A DNA stretch of 39,909 nt. It comes from Gammaproteobacteria bacterium. GTDB taxonomy: Bacteria > Pseudomonadota > Gammaproteobacteria > SZUA-229. The stretch is from contig JAOUKT010000029.1 of the NCBI GenBank assembly GCA_029882395.1, forward strand, positions 1 through 39,909. The letters run 5' to 3'. The notes under the pieces were generated by a model, which worked only from the letters and a program-made list of their open reading frames with translations, was not told where the DNA came from and searched no databases. Each line of letters begins with the position of its first letter. Positions within the stretch are counted from its first letter, which is position 1. Below, piece after piece: positions 1 through 7,334 of the stretch. Made by a program: the position numbers and the translations under genes.

Positions 1-2
1 CG

Positions 3-536
3 GCAGACGGAAGCAGCCTGGCTGTGACCGCGTGTCAGGAAGCTAGCGCCGCGACAGGGATAGATGGCGATCAAAGTGATAACAGTGCAGGCCTGAGTGG
101 CGCGGTGTATATATTTAATAATGTACTGGGCTTGTTTGCCACTGCCGAGACGTATATCAAAGCGTCTAATAGCCAGTCGACCTTGAACTTTGGCTGGTCT
201 GTTTCGTTGAGCGAAGACGGCAATATGCTCGCCGTTGGCGCGAAGTTTGAAAACAATACGGCAACAGGCATCAACGCTAATGAAACCGTCGGCGGCGCCT
301 GGAAAAGTGGCGCGGCATATTTGTTTGAGCGTAAAGCCGGCCTGTGGAGTCAGTATGCCTACGTCAAGTCACCCAATAGTGAAGCTGAAGATGGCTTTGG
401 CGTATCTGTTGCATTGTCTGCTAATGGCGACACATTTGTTGCCGGAGCACCCTGGGAAGACAGTGCCGCTACGGGTATTGCCGGTGAGCAAACTGACAAC
501 ACGATAAGTAATGCCGGCGCAGCCTATGTCTATTGA
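3..536 (+). CDS. FG-GAP-type beta-propeller repeat protein, 3' end only
   Basis: The reading frame is open from the window edge, so only the C-terminal part (about 177 residues) is seen and the start lies outside. The protein is built of repeats of roughly 60 residues that each contain a block like FGxSVxLSxDGxxLAVGA, followed by xATGI, an acidic stretch with DN, and a blade ending SGAxYxF. Three copies can be lined up (LAVTA, LAVGA, FVAGA). This pattern is typical of FG-GAP/integrin-alpha-like propellers in large secreted or surface proteins of marine gammaproteobacteria. It ends directly after a blade (AAYVY) with no sorting signal or membrane anchor. The role is probably adhesion or binding at the cell surface, but no ligand can be named. 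Family call confident, function not. Confidence 0.75.
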   Translation, partial: ADGSSLAVTACQEASAATGIDGDQSDNSAGLSGAVYIFNNVLGLFATAETYIKASNSQSTLNFGWSVSLSEDGNMLAVGAKFENNTATGINANETVGGAWKSGAAYLFERKAGLWSQYAYVKSPNSEAEDGFGVSVALSANGDTFVAGAPWEDSAATGIAGEQTDNTISNAGAAYVY

Positions 537-673
537 GCAGGCGTTTGACCGGCTTATGGTTCAGTGATAAAAATGGCCGGTGGCAACGACGCGAGTCATT
601 GCTGCGGGCATTGCTATCACGTGCATATAACAGGCAGCCGAGCCTGCTATCTAAACCTTAGAGTTTTGTAATT

Positions 674-1126
674 ATGATGACTATCAATAGCTTTGTACCG
701 GTTTTCAGTGCTGTGGCGGCGGCTTATGCAACGCCATTAATCATCAGTCTTTGGAGCCGGCTGTCACCGCCTGCTGCGACGTCCGCATATGATGCTTTCA
801 CAAAGCAGCAGCTCTTTAAGCGCAATAACTGGATCAATAACATTGCCACCGTGTTCTCGCTGGCGGGTATCGGCATGCCCGTGGTGATTTACGCAAACGG
901 TGTGTCCAGCGATAACCCCTGGCCGCTTGGCCTGGGTTTCGGGCTGATGGTAATTTTACCGGTGACATGCGTTGCGCTGATAACAATTCCAAAGGGACTG
1001 CTGCGCCATGGCGAGTTCTGGCGTTATTATGAGCTAAAGTACAAGATAAGCTTGCGCAGTATTCTGTTTGTTTACTGGCTTGTTGGTTTGCTTGGAGTGG
1101 TTTCCGCATACCAGTTAATGTTCTGA
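674..1126 (+). CDS. Hypothetical four-helix inner-membrane protein
   Basis: This 150-residue protein is dominated by four hydrophobic segments at about residues 5-27, 52-74, 82-105 and 125-148. A polar cytoplasmic-type stretch (residues 34-50, with KQQLFKRNN) lies between the first two helices and a basic loop (RHGEFWRYYELKYK) before the last. No catalytic motif or recognised family signature is visible. It starts at an ATG 137 bases after the preceding gene with only a weak ribosome site. The neighbouring genes (surface propeller, peroxiredoxin-like protein) do not suggest a shared function. Coding is supported by helix pattern and length; the function is unknown. Confidence 0.6.
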   Translation: MMTINSFVPVFSAVAAAYATPLIISLWSRLSPPAATSAYDAFTKQQLFKRNNWINNIATVFSLAGIGMPVVIYANGVSSDNPWPLGLGFGLMVILPVTCVALITIPKGLLRHGEFWRYYELKYKISLRSILFVYWLVGLLGVVSAYQLMF

Positions 1127-1208
1127 CAGTGGCGCAGCCAGCTGTATAAAAGGCAAGCATGTAATCCTGCATTTTGGGTGACACGCTAGCCGCGAAATTT
1201 TTTCTGCG

Positions 1209-1750
1209 TCAGTCTGTATTAAACGAAAAAGCCTTAATCGTTTCAAAGGCTAAATGATCGCCTTCATCTTTTGCGTAATGAGCTGTTTGAATGATGCCGT
1301 TTTGATCAATAAGAAAATCGGCTGGCATGGTGACACGGCCTTTAATGACTATCGGCAGATAACCTTTTGTCATGCCTTTTATTAGCGTCGGCATGCGAAA
1401 GAGCATGCCTTTTAACATGCCGGGCACTGAGTGCTGAATCGCGTATTGCGCATAATATATATTTTCTTCATCAGCCAGAACAGGGTGCGGTGCATGGTGA
1501 CCCTTGATATGCCGAGTCAGGTTATCTAATGGTGAATCAAAAATGGCAATAATGGTAAAGTCATCGGCTAACTGATCATAGGCATTCACCAGCTCATTAA
1601 TGCGCAGGTTGCAAAATGGACAGCTGGCAAAGCGAAGAAAAGATAGCATAAACGGCTTGCCTTTCAGGCTATAGGAATCAAACAGTGTGCCATCAATTGA
1701 CGGCAGTTTTATATTTATGAATTTATCTCCGGCTGTTGTTTCATCATCAT
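1209..1750 (-). CDS. Peroxiredoxin-like (AhpC/TSA, thioredoxin fold) protein with an apparent frameshift near the start
   Basis: The frame ending at 1209 encodes a thioredoxin-fold protein with FLRFASCPFCNLRINEL, a CxxC active site like those of PRX_like/AhpC-TSA thiol oxidoreductases, and the later MPADFLIDQNGIIQ strand. The first ATG in this frame (1649) would cut off the first beta strands. The frame stays open to about 1754 and reads AGDKFINIKLPSIDGTLFDS then SLKGKPFM, the expected N-terminus, but contains no ATG, GTG or TTG start there. Three tandem ATG codons at 1750-1742 open the neighbouring frame (MMMKQQPE) and hit a stop at 1715. One extra base in the CCGG at about 1732-1729 would join them as MMMKQQPGDKFINIKLPS. 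This is therefore either a true single-base deletion (recent pseudogene), a sequencing error, or a gene with a rare start codon. Likely role: cytoplasmic thiol peroxidase or redox protein. Confidence 0.7.
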
Positions 1751-1802
1751 GCTTTTATGTTTAACAGGGTCTTTGAATTTGCGTGCATGATTAACAATAT
1801 AA

Positions 1803-1818
1803 TTGAGTGCGTGCTCAA
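1803..1818. promoter_or_regulatory. Small inverted repeat upstream of the peroxiredoxin-like gene
   Basis: TTGAG, six bases, CTCAA form a perfect 5-bp inverted repeat in an AT-rich gap, about 55 bases upstream of the tandem ATG codons at 1750. It could be an operator for that gene or for the rightward gene starting near 2004. No matching regulator is known here, so this is a weak candidate. Confidence 0.25.
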
Positions 1819-2003
1819 ATTACAATATAGCAAAGTCTTTTGTTGAATGGTCTTTAGCGCTGCATTATATTCAGGCAGGGGTATAAAACTTATCTGATGG
1901 TAGTCATTTTATCTGCTTTGGTTTTTATAAGGCTTCTAATATTAGCAGAGCGAGTAACTAACACGGCCCGAAAGTAACGTTGTCGAAAGATGCTGTGATG
2001 TTA

Positions 2004-2447
2004 ATGAAATGTATGACTATGAATAATATGAAATTAATATTAGCTGTGTTGGTCTGCGGCTTGTTGTTGCCGTTGCCGGCCTATAGCTGTGAAATTAATC
2101 GCGGCGCGGCTGCTTTTGCCAGCGCCTTTTTGTCCGGTGACGTCAGTGAAATAAGTCGGTTTTATCAGCCCGGCAGTGTGGTTTCGATTGAATCTGATTT
2201 TGCCGCCGCGATAGCAAAACAATCGGCATCAAATAAACGACAATTTAAAGTGATTCTTAAGCAGTTTCTGGAGCATAAGAAGTATCGCAAAGTAGCTAAA
2301 AAAATACACATCAGCAAGCGCAAGATTGAATACGGTGGCAGCGATTTTATTTCTTATCCGTTTCACTGGTTGCTCAGGTCAATCCAGTACCGGTGTGTGG
2401 CTGATGAATTCAAAATCACGCATATCTATCTGATAGATGGCAGGTGA
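2004..2447 (+). CDS. Small exported protein of unknown function
   Basis: This protein of about 147 residues has a clear N-terminal signal: a short basic region (MKCMTMNNMK), a hydrophobic core LILAVLVCGLLLPLP and a cleavage-like AYS before Cys. The cysteine after AYS is not preceded by a proper lipobox (Ala rather than Leu at -3), so lipoprotein status is uncertain. The mature part has an early block FASAFLSGDVSEISRFY, a lysine-rich middle (KHKKYRKVAKKIHISKRK) and a C-terminal hydrophobic strand. Several in-frame ATGs (1998, 2004, 2013, 2019, 2028) compete; no ribosome site decides between them and all keep the signal. No family is recognised. The SnoaL/NTF2-like flavour of the first block is only an impression. 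Confidence 0.6.
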   Translation: MKCMTMNNMKLILAVLVCGLLLPLPAYSCEINRGAAAFASAFLSGDVSEISRFYQPGSVVSIESDFAAAIAKQSASNKRQFKVILKQFLEHKKYRKVAKKIHISKRKIEYGGSDFISYPFHWLLRSIQYRCVADEFKITHIYLIDGR

Positions 2448-2472
2448 GTAATAAATATAAACAAAAATATAA

Positions 2473-2501
2473 AAAAGGGGGAATCTTAGATTCCCCCTTT
2501 T
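2473..2501. terminator. Strong bidirectional rho-independent terminator
   Basis: A 13-bp perfect stem (AAAAGGGGGAATC paired with GATTCCCCCTTTT) closes a TTA loop. It has an A run on one side and a T run on the other, so it can terminate both the rightward small secreted-protein gene (stop at 2447) and the leftward multicopper oxidase operon (stop at 2530). Confidence 0.9.
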
Positions 2502-2529
2502 AATTAAAAACACCTTTAAAGCGTGTTTA

Positions 2530-3582
2530 TTATGCGCTTACCACCACATTAGTTCTTGCCGTGCCATGAACTTCGCCGGTGATCCAGTCAATGATGTCGA
2601 ACTCGATGACATAATCACCAGGCGTCGTAGGTGCCAGAATCATGTCATATCGTTCGGCTGAATGCGCTCTGAAATCCGTCATGGCGATGGGCGTCGGCAA
2701 GATGCGACCATCTGAGATATAAGCTGTCGCATTTAATTCAGCAGGAATGCGGATGTGCTGAGGGTGATAGCCGGCACAGACATAACGTGCCAGTAGTTTT
2801 TCACCCACGCGCATCTGGCCTGAAATCGGTGGCAAATTCATTGCGGAACTGCCACTGGCATCGACACCAGTGATGATAAAGTAGTCCGGATTGAGCACGT
2901 TTAAGCCAACATCCGCACCGCAACTACCGGCGTCCCATGGCAGTGTATGCCAGCTAGAATCAATTTCATCAACCACCCAGAAAGCTTCAGAGTCATAAGT
3001 GACTTTGCCTGAAATCAGTGTGCCGGGGCCTTCAGGTGGATCAACGATCAGCGCGCCGTACATGCCCATTTCGGCATGCAATACGGTGTTGGTGTGACAG
3101 TGGTAAAAATACGTGCCCGGGTGCATGGGACGCCACTGGTAGGTGTATTGGCCATCAACATCCCAGGTGATATGACCGACACCATCAGAGTGATCGGCCG
3201 GTTCAATGCCGTGGTGATGAATCGTGTGGTTCCACATCATGCCCTGAACATTGAGGTTGGTATGAACGATCTGACCCTGAGTCACACGCATAGCCGGAGA
3301 AGGAAACGCACCGCCGCCGTCCATACCGCCGCCGCCACCGCCATCAGTGAAACCCCAGATGGTCACGCTATTGCCGTCGTCCATCGTCATCGAGCCATTC
3401 ATATAGATGCCACGGTTATAAGTGACATCGGGTGTGACAATGTCAGGCGTTGTTGGTGAGTCGGGGTAGACGTAACAGCTGCCACCCATGCCGCCGCCGC
3501 CGTCCATACCACCGCCGCCACCGCCGCCACCATTGCGACCAGATTTAACAGCAAATTTTTCTTCAATATTACTAAACATCAT
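2530..3582 (-). CDS. Multicopper oxidase-type cupredoxin subunit with Gly/Met-rich loops
   Basis: This 350-residue protein carries two cupredoxin-like domains. The first holds the copper ligands: HTIHHHG (residues 119-125, containing the HxHG type 2/3 motif), a second group at H131, and HPGTYFYHCHTNTVLHAEMGMYG (154-176), where H161-C162-H163, H169 and M174 look like combined type 3 and type 1 ligands. The second domain (about 190-350) has no clear ligand set. The N-terminus is unusual: no signal peptide, instead a glycine-rich stretch with MDGGGGMGG (18-34). A second Gly/Met insertion sits at 81-91. The gene starts 11 bases after the Tat-exported partner gene, with an AAGGGGAAG ribosome site, so they form an operon. 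I infer that it is exported as a complex with that partner. The substrate is unknown (Cu(I), Fe(II), Mn(II) or phenols are all possible). Confidence 0.8.
   Translation of the reverse strand: MMFSNIEEKFAVKSGRNGGGGGGGGMDGGGGMGGSCYVYPDSPTTPDIVTPDVTYNRGIYMNGSMTMDDGNSVTIWGFTDGGGGGGMDGGGAFPSPAMRVTQGQIVHTNLNVQGMMWNHTIHHHGIEPADHSDGVGHITWDVDGQYTYQWRPMHPGTYFYHCHTNTVLHAEMGMYGALIVDPPEGPGTLISGKVTYDSEAFWVVDEIDSSWHTLPWDAGSCGADVGLNVLNPDYFIITGVDASGSSAMNLPPISGQMRVGEKLLARYVCAGYHPQHIRIPAELNATAYISDGRILPTPIAMTDFRAHSAERYDMILAPTTPGDYVIEFDIIDWITGEVHGTARTNVVVSA
3311..3525. repeat. Pair of 32-bp GC-rich direct repeats inside the multicopper oxidase gene
   Basis: The segments 3311-3342 and 3494-3525 are identical except for one base and lie 183 bp apart. 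Read leftward they encode the two Gly-Met-Asp-Gly loops of the oxidase. CCG-triplet repeats flank both copies, so slippage or duplication is a likely origin. Confidence 0.75.
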
Positions 3583-3593
3583 GATTCTTCCCC

Positions 3594-4598
3594 TTACTCG
3601 AAATAAATGTCAGTTAAAGAACCGAACATGTAGAAGCCACCACCGGCTGTTTGCGACATTTCGCTGTGTAAATGCATCGGATAGATGCCTGTGCTAACAG
3701 GTGGGTAGGCATCGGGTGGCGTTTCAAACGGGAAGATGACATCGACGATGCCGTTGTTTTTATCAAGATAGATGCAGTCTTTTTTCCAGACATCCGGGCG
3801 GATCTCGCCATTAGCTGAGAGCCATTCCATGTGGTTGCCATGGCAGTGCAATGACTGGTCACATTTGCCGGCATTCAAACTGCGCAGCAAGGTACGGTCG
3901 CCTATATGACCATGCACAGCAGAGCGTGGATCAGTCATCGCATCAATATTTGGATCATGCGCGCCGGGTGCGCCAGGTGGGCGTCCGCCTAAACCATTTA
4001 AGGTAAAGAATCGTGGCTCGTAAGCAGTGTTTGGCGTGTTGCCGTTTGCCAGCGTGTTATGCCAGACAGGGTCAATATCATGGAAGATCCAGAATTGTTG
4101 CTGAACGAAGGTATTTTGACTGCCAGCAAATAACTGGTTATCGCTACCGGCGGGCATAACCGCAAAACCGCCATGTAAACCCAGCAGACGGTTATAAGGC
4201 GCATTTGAGTTGTCGTAATACATGTAGGTGCCGGCCTGAGTCGGTGTGAAGCTAACCGTAACCGTGCGACCGGGGCGAATATCACCACTATTGACGACAC
4301 CGTCTATAACAAAACGGTGCGTGCTTGATAAGGTATTGGTGATGGTGATGTTGAGCGTATCACCTTCCTGAGCAACGATAGATTCGCCAGGAACGTTAAC
4401 GACATTATTGGACGAGCTAAAGCCGCGGAAATAGACGTTGTCGCCCGTGATTTGGTTTTGGTAACCGTCGGTGATAAAAAAGGTTTTGTTAATGGTGGCA
4501 GCCTGAGCTCTTGGTGCCCAGCTGATGAGACCGCTACCTGCGACAACAGATGCGGCAAGTGAGGCCGAGCCGGCTTTTAAAAAGTCGCGACGTTTCAT
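3594..4598 (-). CDS. Tat-exported multicopper oxidase-like protein
   Basis: This 334-residue protein begins MKRRDFLKAGSAS, a twin-arginine signal, with a hydrophobic segment and cleavage after AQA at about residue 33. Two cupredoxin-like domains follow. The first keeps the fold (GDTLNITITN, later GTYMYYDNSN and LLGLHGGFAVMP) but has lost most copper ligands. The second has SLHCHGNHMEW (about 248-258) and YPMHLHSEMSQTAGGGFYMFG (about 304-324), which are HxH copper-binding motifs of the multicopper oxidase type, but no Cys where a type 1 site would have one in the last motif. The ATG has an excellent AGGAGG ribosome site. With the downstream gene it probably makes a split oxidase in the periplasm. 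A classical three-domain oxidase is ruled out by length. Confidence 0.8.
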   Translation of the reverse strand: MKRRDFLKAGSASLAASVVAGSGLISWAPRAQAATINKTFFITDGYQNQITGDNVYFRGFSSSNNVVNVPGESIVAQEGDTLNITITNTLSSTHRFVIDGVVNSGDIRPGRTVTVSFTPTQAGTYMYYDNSNAPYNRLLGLHGGFAVMPAGSDNQLFAGSQNTFVQQQFWIFHDIDPVWHNTLANGNTPNTAYEPRFFTLNGLGGRPPGAPGAHDPNIDAMTDPRSAVHGHIGDRTLLRSLNAGKCDQSLHCHGNHMEWLSANGEIRPDVWKKDCIYLDKNNGIVDVIFPFETPPDAYPPVSTGIYPMHLHSEMSQTAGGGFYMFGSLTDIYFE

Positions 4599-4813
4599 TG
4601 GATATCCTCCTACTTGGTGTGTTTTCTGACACCGGTTTTAGACACAGTCATGCAGGACGGGCATTTAAATCATTCTCATCCATGAATTGAGTCAAAGCAG
4701 GAACATAGCGGTGTAATTTGTACTGACATAAAAATTACGAGACTGATTTTATTTTAATTCTTCTAATGTACGCTGAGAATTGTAGGGGTATTTAATAGGA
4801 TGGTTAAGGGTTT

Positions 4814-4835
4814 GTATGTACCCGATGATACATAC
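4814..4835. promoter_or_regulatory. 22-bp palindrome between the Crp/Fnr regulator and the oxidase operon
   Basis: GTATGTA, eight bases, TACATAC is a perfect 7-bp inverted repeat with a total length of 22 bp, the size of Crp/Fnr-family operators, although the half-sites are not the classic Crp or Fnr sequence. It lies just past the regulator stop (4852) and about 215 bases upstream of the oxidase start. No T run follows, so a terminator is less likely. Confidence 0.35.
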
Positions 4836-4851
4836 CGGGCATAAATATTGA

Positions 4852-5547
4852 TTAGCTGCGGTTGAGTTTTTCAGGTGAGACCATGGTCAGCTGGCCACGG
4901 GTGATTTTAAGGCAGCCGGACTTCTCAAGCAGTTTCAGGCTACGGCTGATTACTTCACGGGTAGTGCCCAGCTCATTGGCCAGTTGCTGATGGGTGATGT
5001 TCAGCGAGCCGGCGGCAGACTGCGTAAATAATTTTTTTAATAACTGGCAGAGTCTGGCGTCGAGCTGTTTAAAGGTGATGTCCTGCAGGTTCAAAGAAAT
5101 CTCGTTGAAACGCCTGGCAAAATGGCAAAAGATAAACTGCCTGAAGACAGGCGACTCTTCAAGGCTTTGATGAAAAGCCCTGGCAGATAGTTGTATGGCG
5201 TATACACTGGTTTCAGCCTGGATGTAATGGCAGCTTTGCGGGGCCTGAAAAAGGTTTTGCAGGTTTGCTGAACAGAGGTCGCCCGGCAGGTTTCGATAAA
5301 GGGTTATTTCGCGCCCGGAGTCATCGGCGTGGTAAGCGCGGGTGCTGCCTTCAATCAGCAATAATAAATGATCATACGGCCCCGGTGAGGTTTGCATGAT
5401 GGTTTTCGGCGGTGCGGTGTAAATCAGGCTCTGGTTAATTAACTTGAACCAGCATTTTTTTTCGACCTGGGCCAGCTCAGGATAAAGAGAAAACAAACGC
5501 GTCTCATCGCTGGTGTTAAATGTGGCAGTTTGTTGGTTATCTATCAT
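4852..5547 (-). CDS. Crp/Fnr-family transcriptional regulator
   Basis: This 231-residue protein has the two-part Crp/Fnr layout: an N-terminal cyclic-nucleotide-binding-like beta roll (about 35-140, with PYDHLLLLIEGSTRAYHADD and GREITLYRNLPGDLC), a long dimer helix, and a C-terminal winged helix (about 183-222, ITHQQLANELGTTREVISRSL). The recognition helix TTREVISRSLKLL is typical. No CxxCxxC cluster for an Fnr iron-sulfur centre is present and cysteines are scattered, so the signal is not obvious. Its position directly upstream of the multicopper oxidase operon, on the same strand, makes regulation of that operon a reasonable guess. The family is secure, the target is inferred. Confidence 0.88.
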   Translation of the reverse strand: MIDNQQTATFNTSDETRLFSLYPELAQVEKKCWFKLINQSLIYTAPPKTIMQTSPGPYDHLLLLIEGSTRAYHADDSGREITLYRNLPGDLCSANLQNLFQAPQSCHYIQAETSVYAIQLSARAFHQSLEESPVFRQFIFCHFARRFNEISLNLQDITFKQLDARLCQLLKKLFTQSAAGSLNITHQQLANELGTTREVISRSLKLLEKSGCLKITRGQLTMVSPEKLNRS

Positions 5548-5660
5548 GTAAGCATAGTCTTATATTGTGTTTTTATAATGTCCTGGATCTGTCACCGTTT
5601 ACTTATAGTAACGAAATTAGTAGGGGAATTAACAGTAATCTTTGCTGTTAATTTAATTGA

Positions 5661-5692
5661 TAATTTCTATCGCAATTATTGTTAATTTCTAT
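5661..5692. repeat. Two 10-bp direct repeats spaced two helical turns apart
   Basis: TAATTTCTAT occurs at 5661-5670 and 5683-5692, 22 bp from start to start, inside an AT-rich gap upstream of the Crp/Fnr gene (start 5547). Same-face spacing suits a pair of protein-binding sites, but chance in AT-rich DNA is possible. Confidence 0.25.
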
Positions 5693-5809
5693 GATGCTGG
5701 AAATTGTTGAGCTGCACTGAGCTTTAGCGCTTAAAAATTATTAGAAACGTGCTGCAGAAGCGGCATTTTATTGAAATTAGATCAGCGGCCCGGATGACCG
5801 CGCCGTGAT

Positions 5810-6040
5810 TTATAAATGTTTAACCAAAACGGTAATGATAATGTCATCCGCATTTTTTTCTGTGCCGATCACTTCGTGGCCATTGATGCGGCACCAGGCA
5901 GGAATATCGTTAAGCACGCCGGGGTCGGTGCAGGTAATAACCAGGGTGTCACCGTCACTGAGTTCATTGACTTTATTCTGGGTGCGGATAACCGGCATCG
6001 GGCAGAGCAGCCGGCTGGTGTCTAAAGTGTGCTCACTCAT
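5810..6040 (-). CDS. tusA: TusA-family sulfur carrier protein
   Basis: This 76-residue protein has the TusA/SirA fold signature: LLCPMPVIRT near the N-terminus with the sulfur-carrying Cys13 in CPMP, then GDTLVITCTDPGVLNDIPAWC and a C-terminal ITVLVK strand. TusA-like proteins pass persulfide sulfur to tRNA thiolation or, in sulfur oxidisers, to the Dsr/Hdr route. The ATG at 6040 overlaps the stop of the upstream PP-loop gene as ATGA and has AGGAG eight bases before it, so this start is preferred over an in-frame GTG at 6049. The overlap implies translational coupling and points to joint work in sulfur transfer. Confidence 0.9.
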   Translation of the reverse strand: MSEHTLDTSRLLCPMPVIRTQNKVNELSDGDTLVITCTDPGVLNDIPAWCRINGHEVIGTEKNADDIIITVLVKHL

Positions 6041-7080
6041 ACGTGCCACTCCTGTTTTATAGCATCAGCGCTTAACGGTTGGACGGTTATTTCATAAGGT
6101 TCTTCACCGACGCGGCTGATTGAAAGTGTGACCGCTGCTTCGTTTTTACCCTGGCTATAACGGGCGACCATTTGCGCTGCAAACTCAAGGTCGGCTTTGT
6201 CGACCGGGCCGTCAATTAAACATAAAGGACCACCATGGCTTACGGTTTTTATATTGGTATAAAGTTTTGTATAACCTTGCATGAATTTGTTTTCACCTTC
6301 TTCACGACCAATGATCAGTTTGAAATAAGGCTTGGGGCGTAAATGGCGGCCTATTTTAAGCAGCATGATATCGTCCATTTCATAATCACGGGAGCTGCGT
6401 GCCTGCCATAAGTCGACCAGTTTTGTTGCGTAGTTTTCATCGGTGAGAAAACAGCAGCCACCAGCCGGGGCGGCGTAATCTTCAAAACCAAATTCTTTTG
6501 CCAGCGCCATTTGCGGTTTGCGATTGCGGCCGTGAAAAGCTAACAGTTTTTCGCGGTCTACCCAGCCTTCGATTTCAGGTTTTGTTTTTGGCAGGTTTTT
6601 GGCGCACAGCGGGCGCAGCAATAAATCGCCGGCACCGGATTCATTAACGACAACCGGCATCACTTCTTTACGTTGTGACATCGGACGCTGGCCCATGACT
6701 TCACCGGTAATAATGAAATCGAAATCATTTTCTTCAATCCATTGTTTGGCTTTTTTAACCATGAAAATTTTGCAGTCTAGGCACGGATTCATATTGGCGC
6801 CGTAGCCGTGTTTTGGATTAATCAAAACATCTTTGTACTCTTCAACGATATCGACAATGTGCAGTTTTATGCCCAGCTGTTCAGCGGACCAGAGTGCATT
6901 ATTACGTTTGGGTTTATCCTGGTGTTTTTTACGAATCGCGGCGGTATGGCCTTCAACACAAAAACCGGTAAAGAAGTTGATGCCTTCAACGTGAATGCCC
7001 TGTTCGAGCATCACTTTTGCGGCTAATAACGAATCGAGGCCACCTGAGATCAGCGCGGCGGCTTTGTATTGTTTGCTCAT
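6037..7080 (-). CDS. PP-loop ATPase, MnmA/thiouridylase-like sulfurtransferase
   Basis: This 347-residue protein starts with an ATP pyrophosphatase loop SGGLDS (12-17). It then shows NMNPCLDCK (C100, C103) and AAPAGGCCFLTDENY (C209, C210), cysteines that fit a thiolase or an iron-sulfur/zinc-dependent thiolation enzyme. The C-terminal third (from KPYFKLIIGREEGEN) resembles the extra domain found in MnmA-like proteins often annotated as tRNA (5-methylaminomethyl-2-thiouridylate) methyltransferase. It adenylates its target, probably a tRNA base, and receives sulfur. The downstream overlapping tusA gene would be the donor. It is not canonical MnmA, which lacks this C-terminal region. The exact tRNA position or other substrate cannot be told from sequence. 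Confidence 0.8.
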   Translation of the reverse strand: MSKQYKAAALISGGLDSLLAAKVMLEQGIHVEGINFFTGFCVEGHTAAIRKKHQDKPKRNNALWSAEQLGIKLHIVDIVEEYKDVLINPKHGYGANMNPCLDCKIFMVKKAKQWIEENDFDFIITGEVMGQRPMSQRKEVMPVVVNESGAGDLLLRPLCAKNLPKTKPEIEGWVDREKLLAFHGRNRKPQMALAKEFGFEDYAAPAGGCCFLTDENYATKLVDLWQARSSRDYEMDDIMLLKIGRHLRPKPYFKLIIGREEGENKFMQGYTKLYTNIKTVSHGGPLCLIDGPVDKADLEFAAQMVARYSQGKNEAAVTLSISRVGEEPYEITVQPLSADAIKQEWHV

Positions 7081-7206
7081 ACTTAACCCATGGGAAATTG
7101 AAAACAGGTTTTGAAGCCTGTGAGGACAGGTTATTTTAGTACATTAGCGGCGATTAAAGAACACTCATCTGCTGCGCTTTTAAGCCATATGACTATCGTC
7201 TGCTGA

Positions 7207-7235
7207 TTGAGATAAGCATTAGATTATGCTAATAT
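7207..7235 (+). promoter_or_regulatory. Sigma-70-type promoter for the first SulP gene
   Basis: TTGAGA (7207-7212), a 17-base spacer and TAATAT (7230-7235) make a good housekeeping promoter about 100 bases upstream of the SulP start. ATTAG, six bases, CTAAT (7218-7233) is an inverted repeat overlapping the -10 and may be an operator. Confidence 0.55.
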
Positions 7236-7334
7236 GTTGAATTCGCTGGCATTTTAATCTCTCCTTTTGCCGGTCTCCGTTAAATTCCTCTCGGCCATAT
7301 TAACGGAATAATATTCATTCTAACTGGAATTTAA

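Noticed and set aside
3488..3697. Proline-rich small protein read on the plus strand.
   Set aside because: It is the antisense of the Gly-rich loop of the oxidase gene; the proline run is a by-product of GGN codons.
2530..4598. Copper nitrite reductase (NirK).
   Set aside because: Motif spacing, domain count and the second gene do not fit NirK; multicopper oxidase-type HxHG and HCH motifs fit better.
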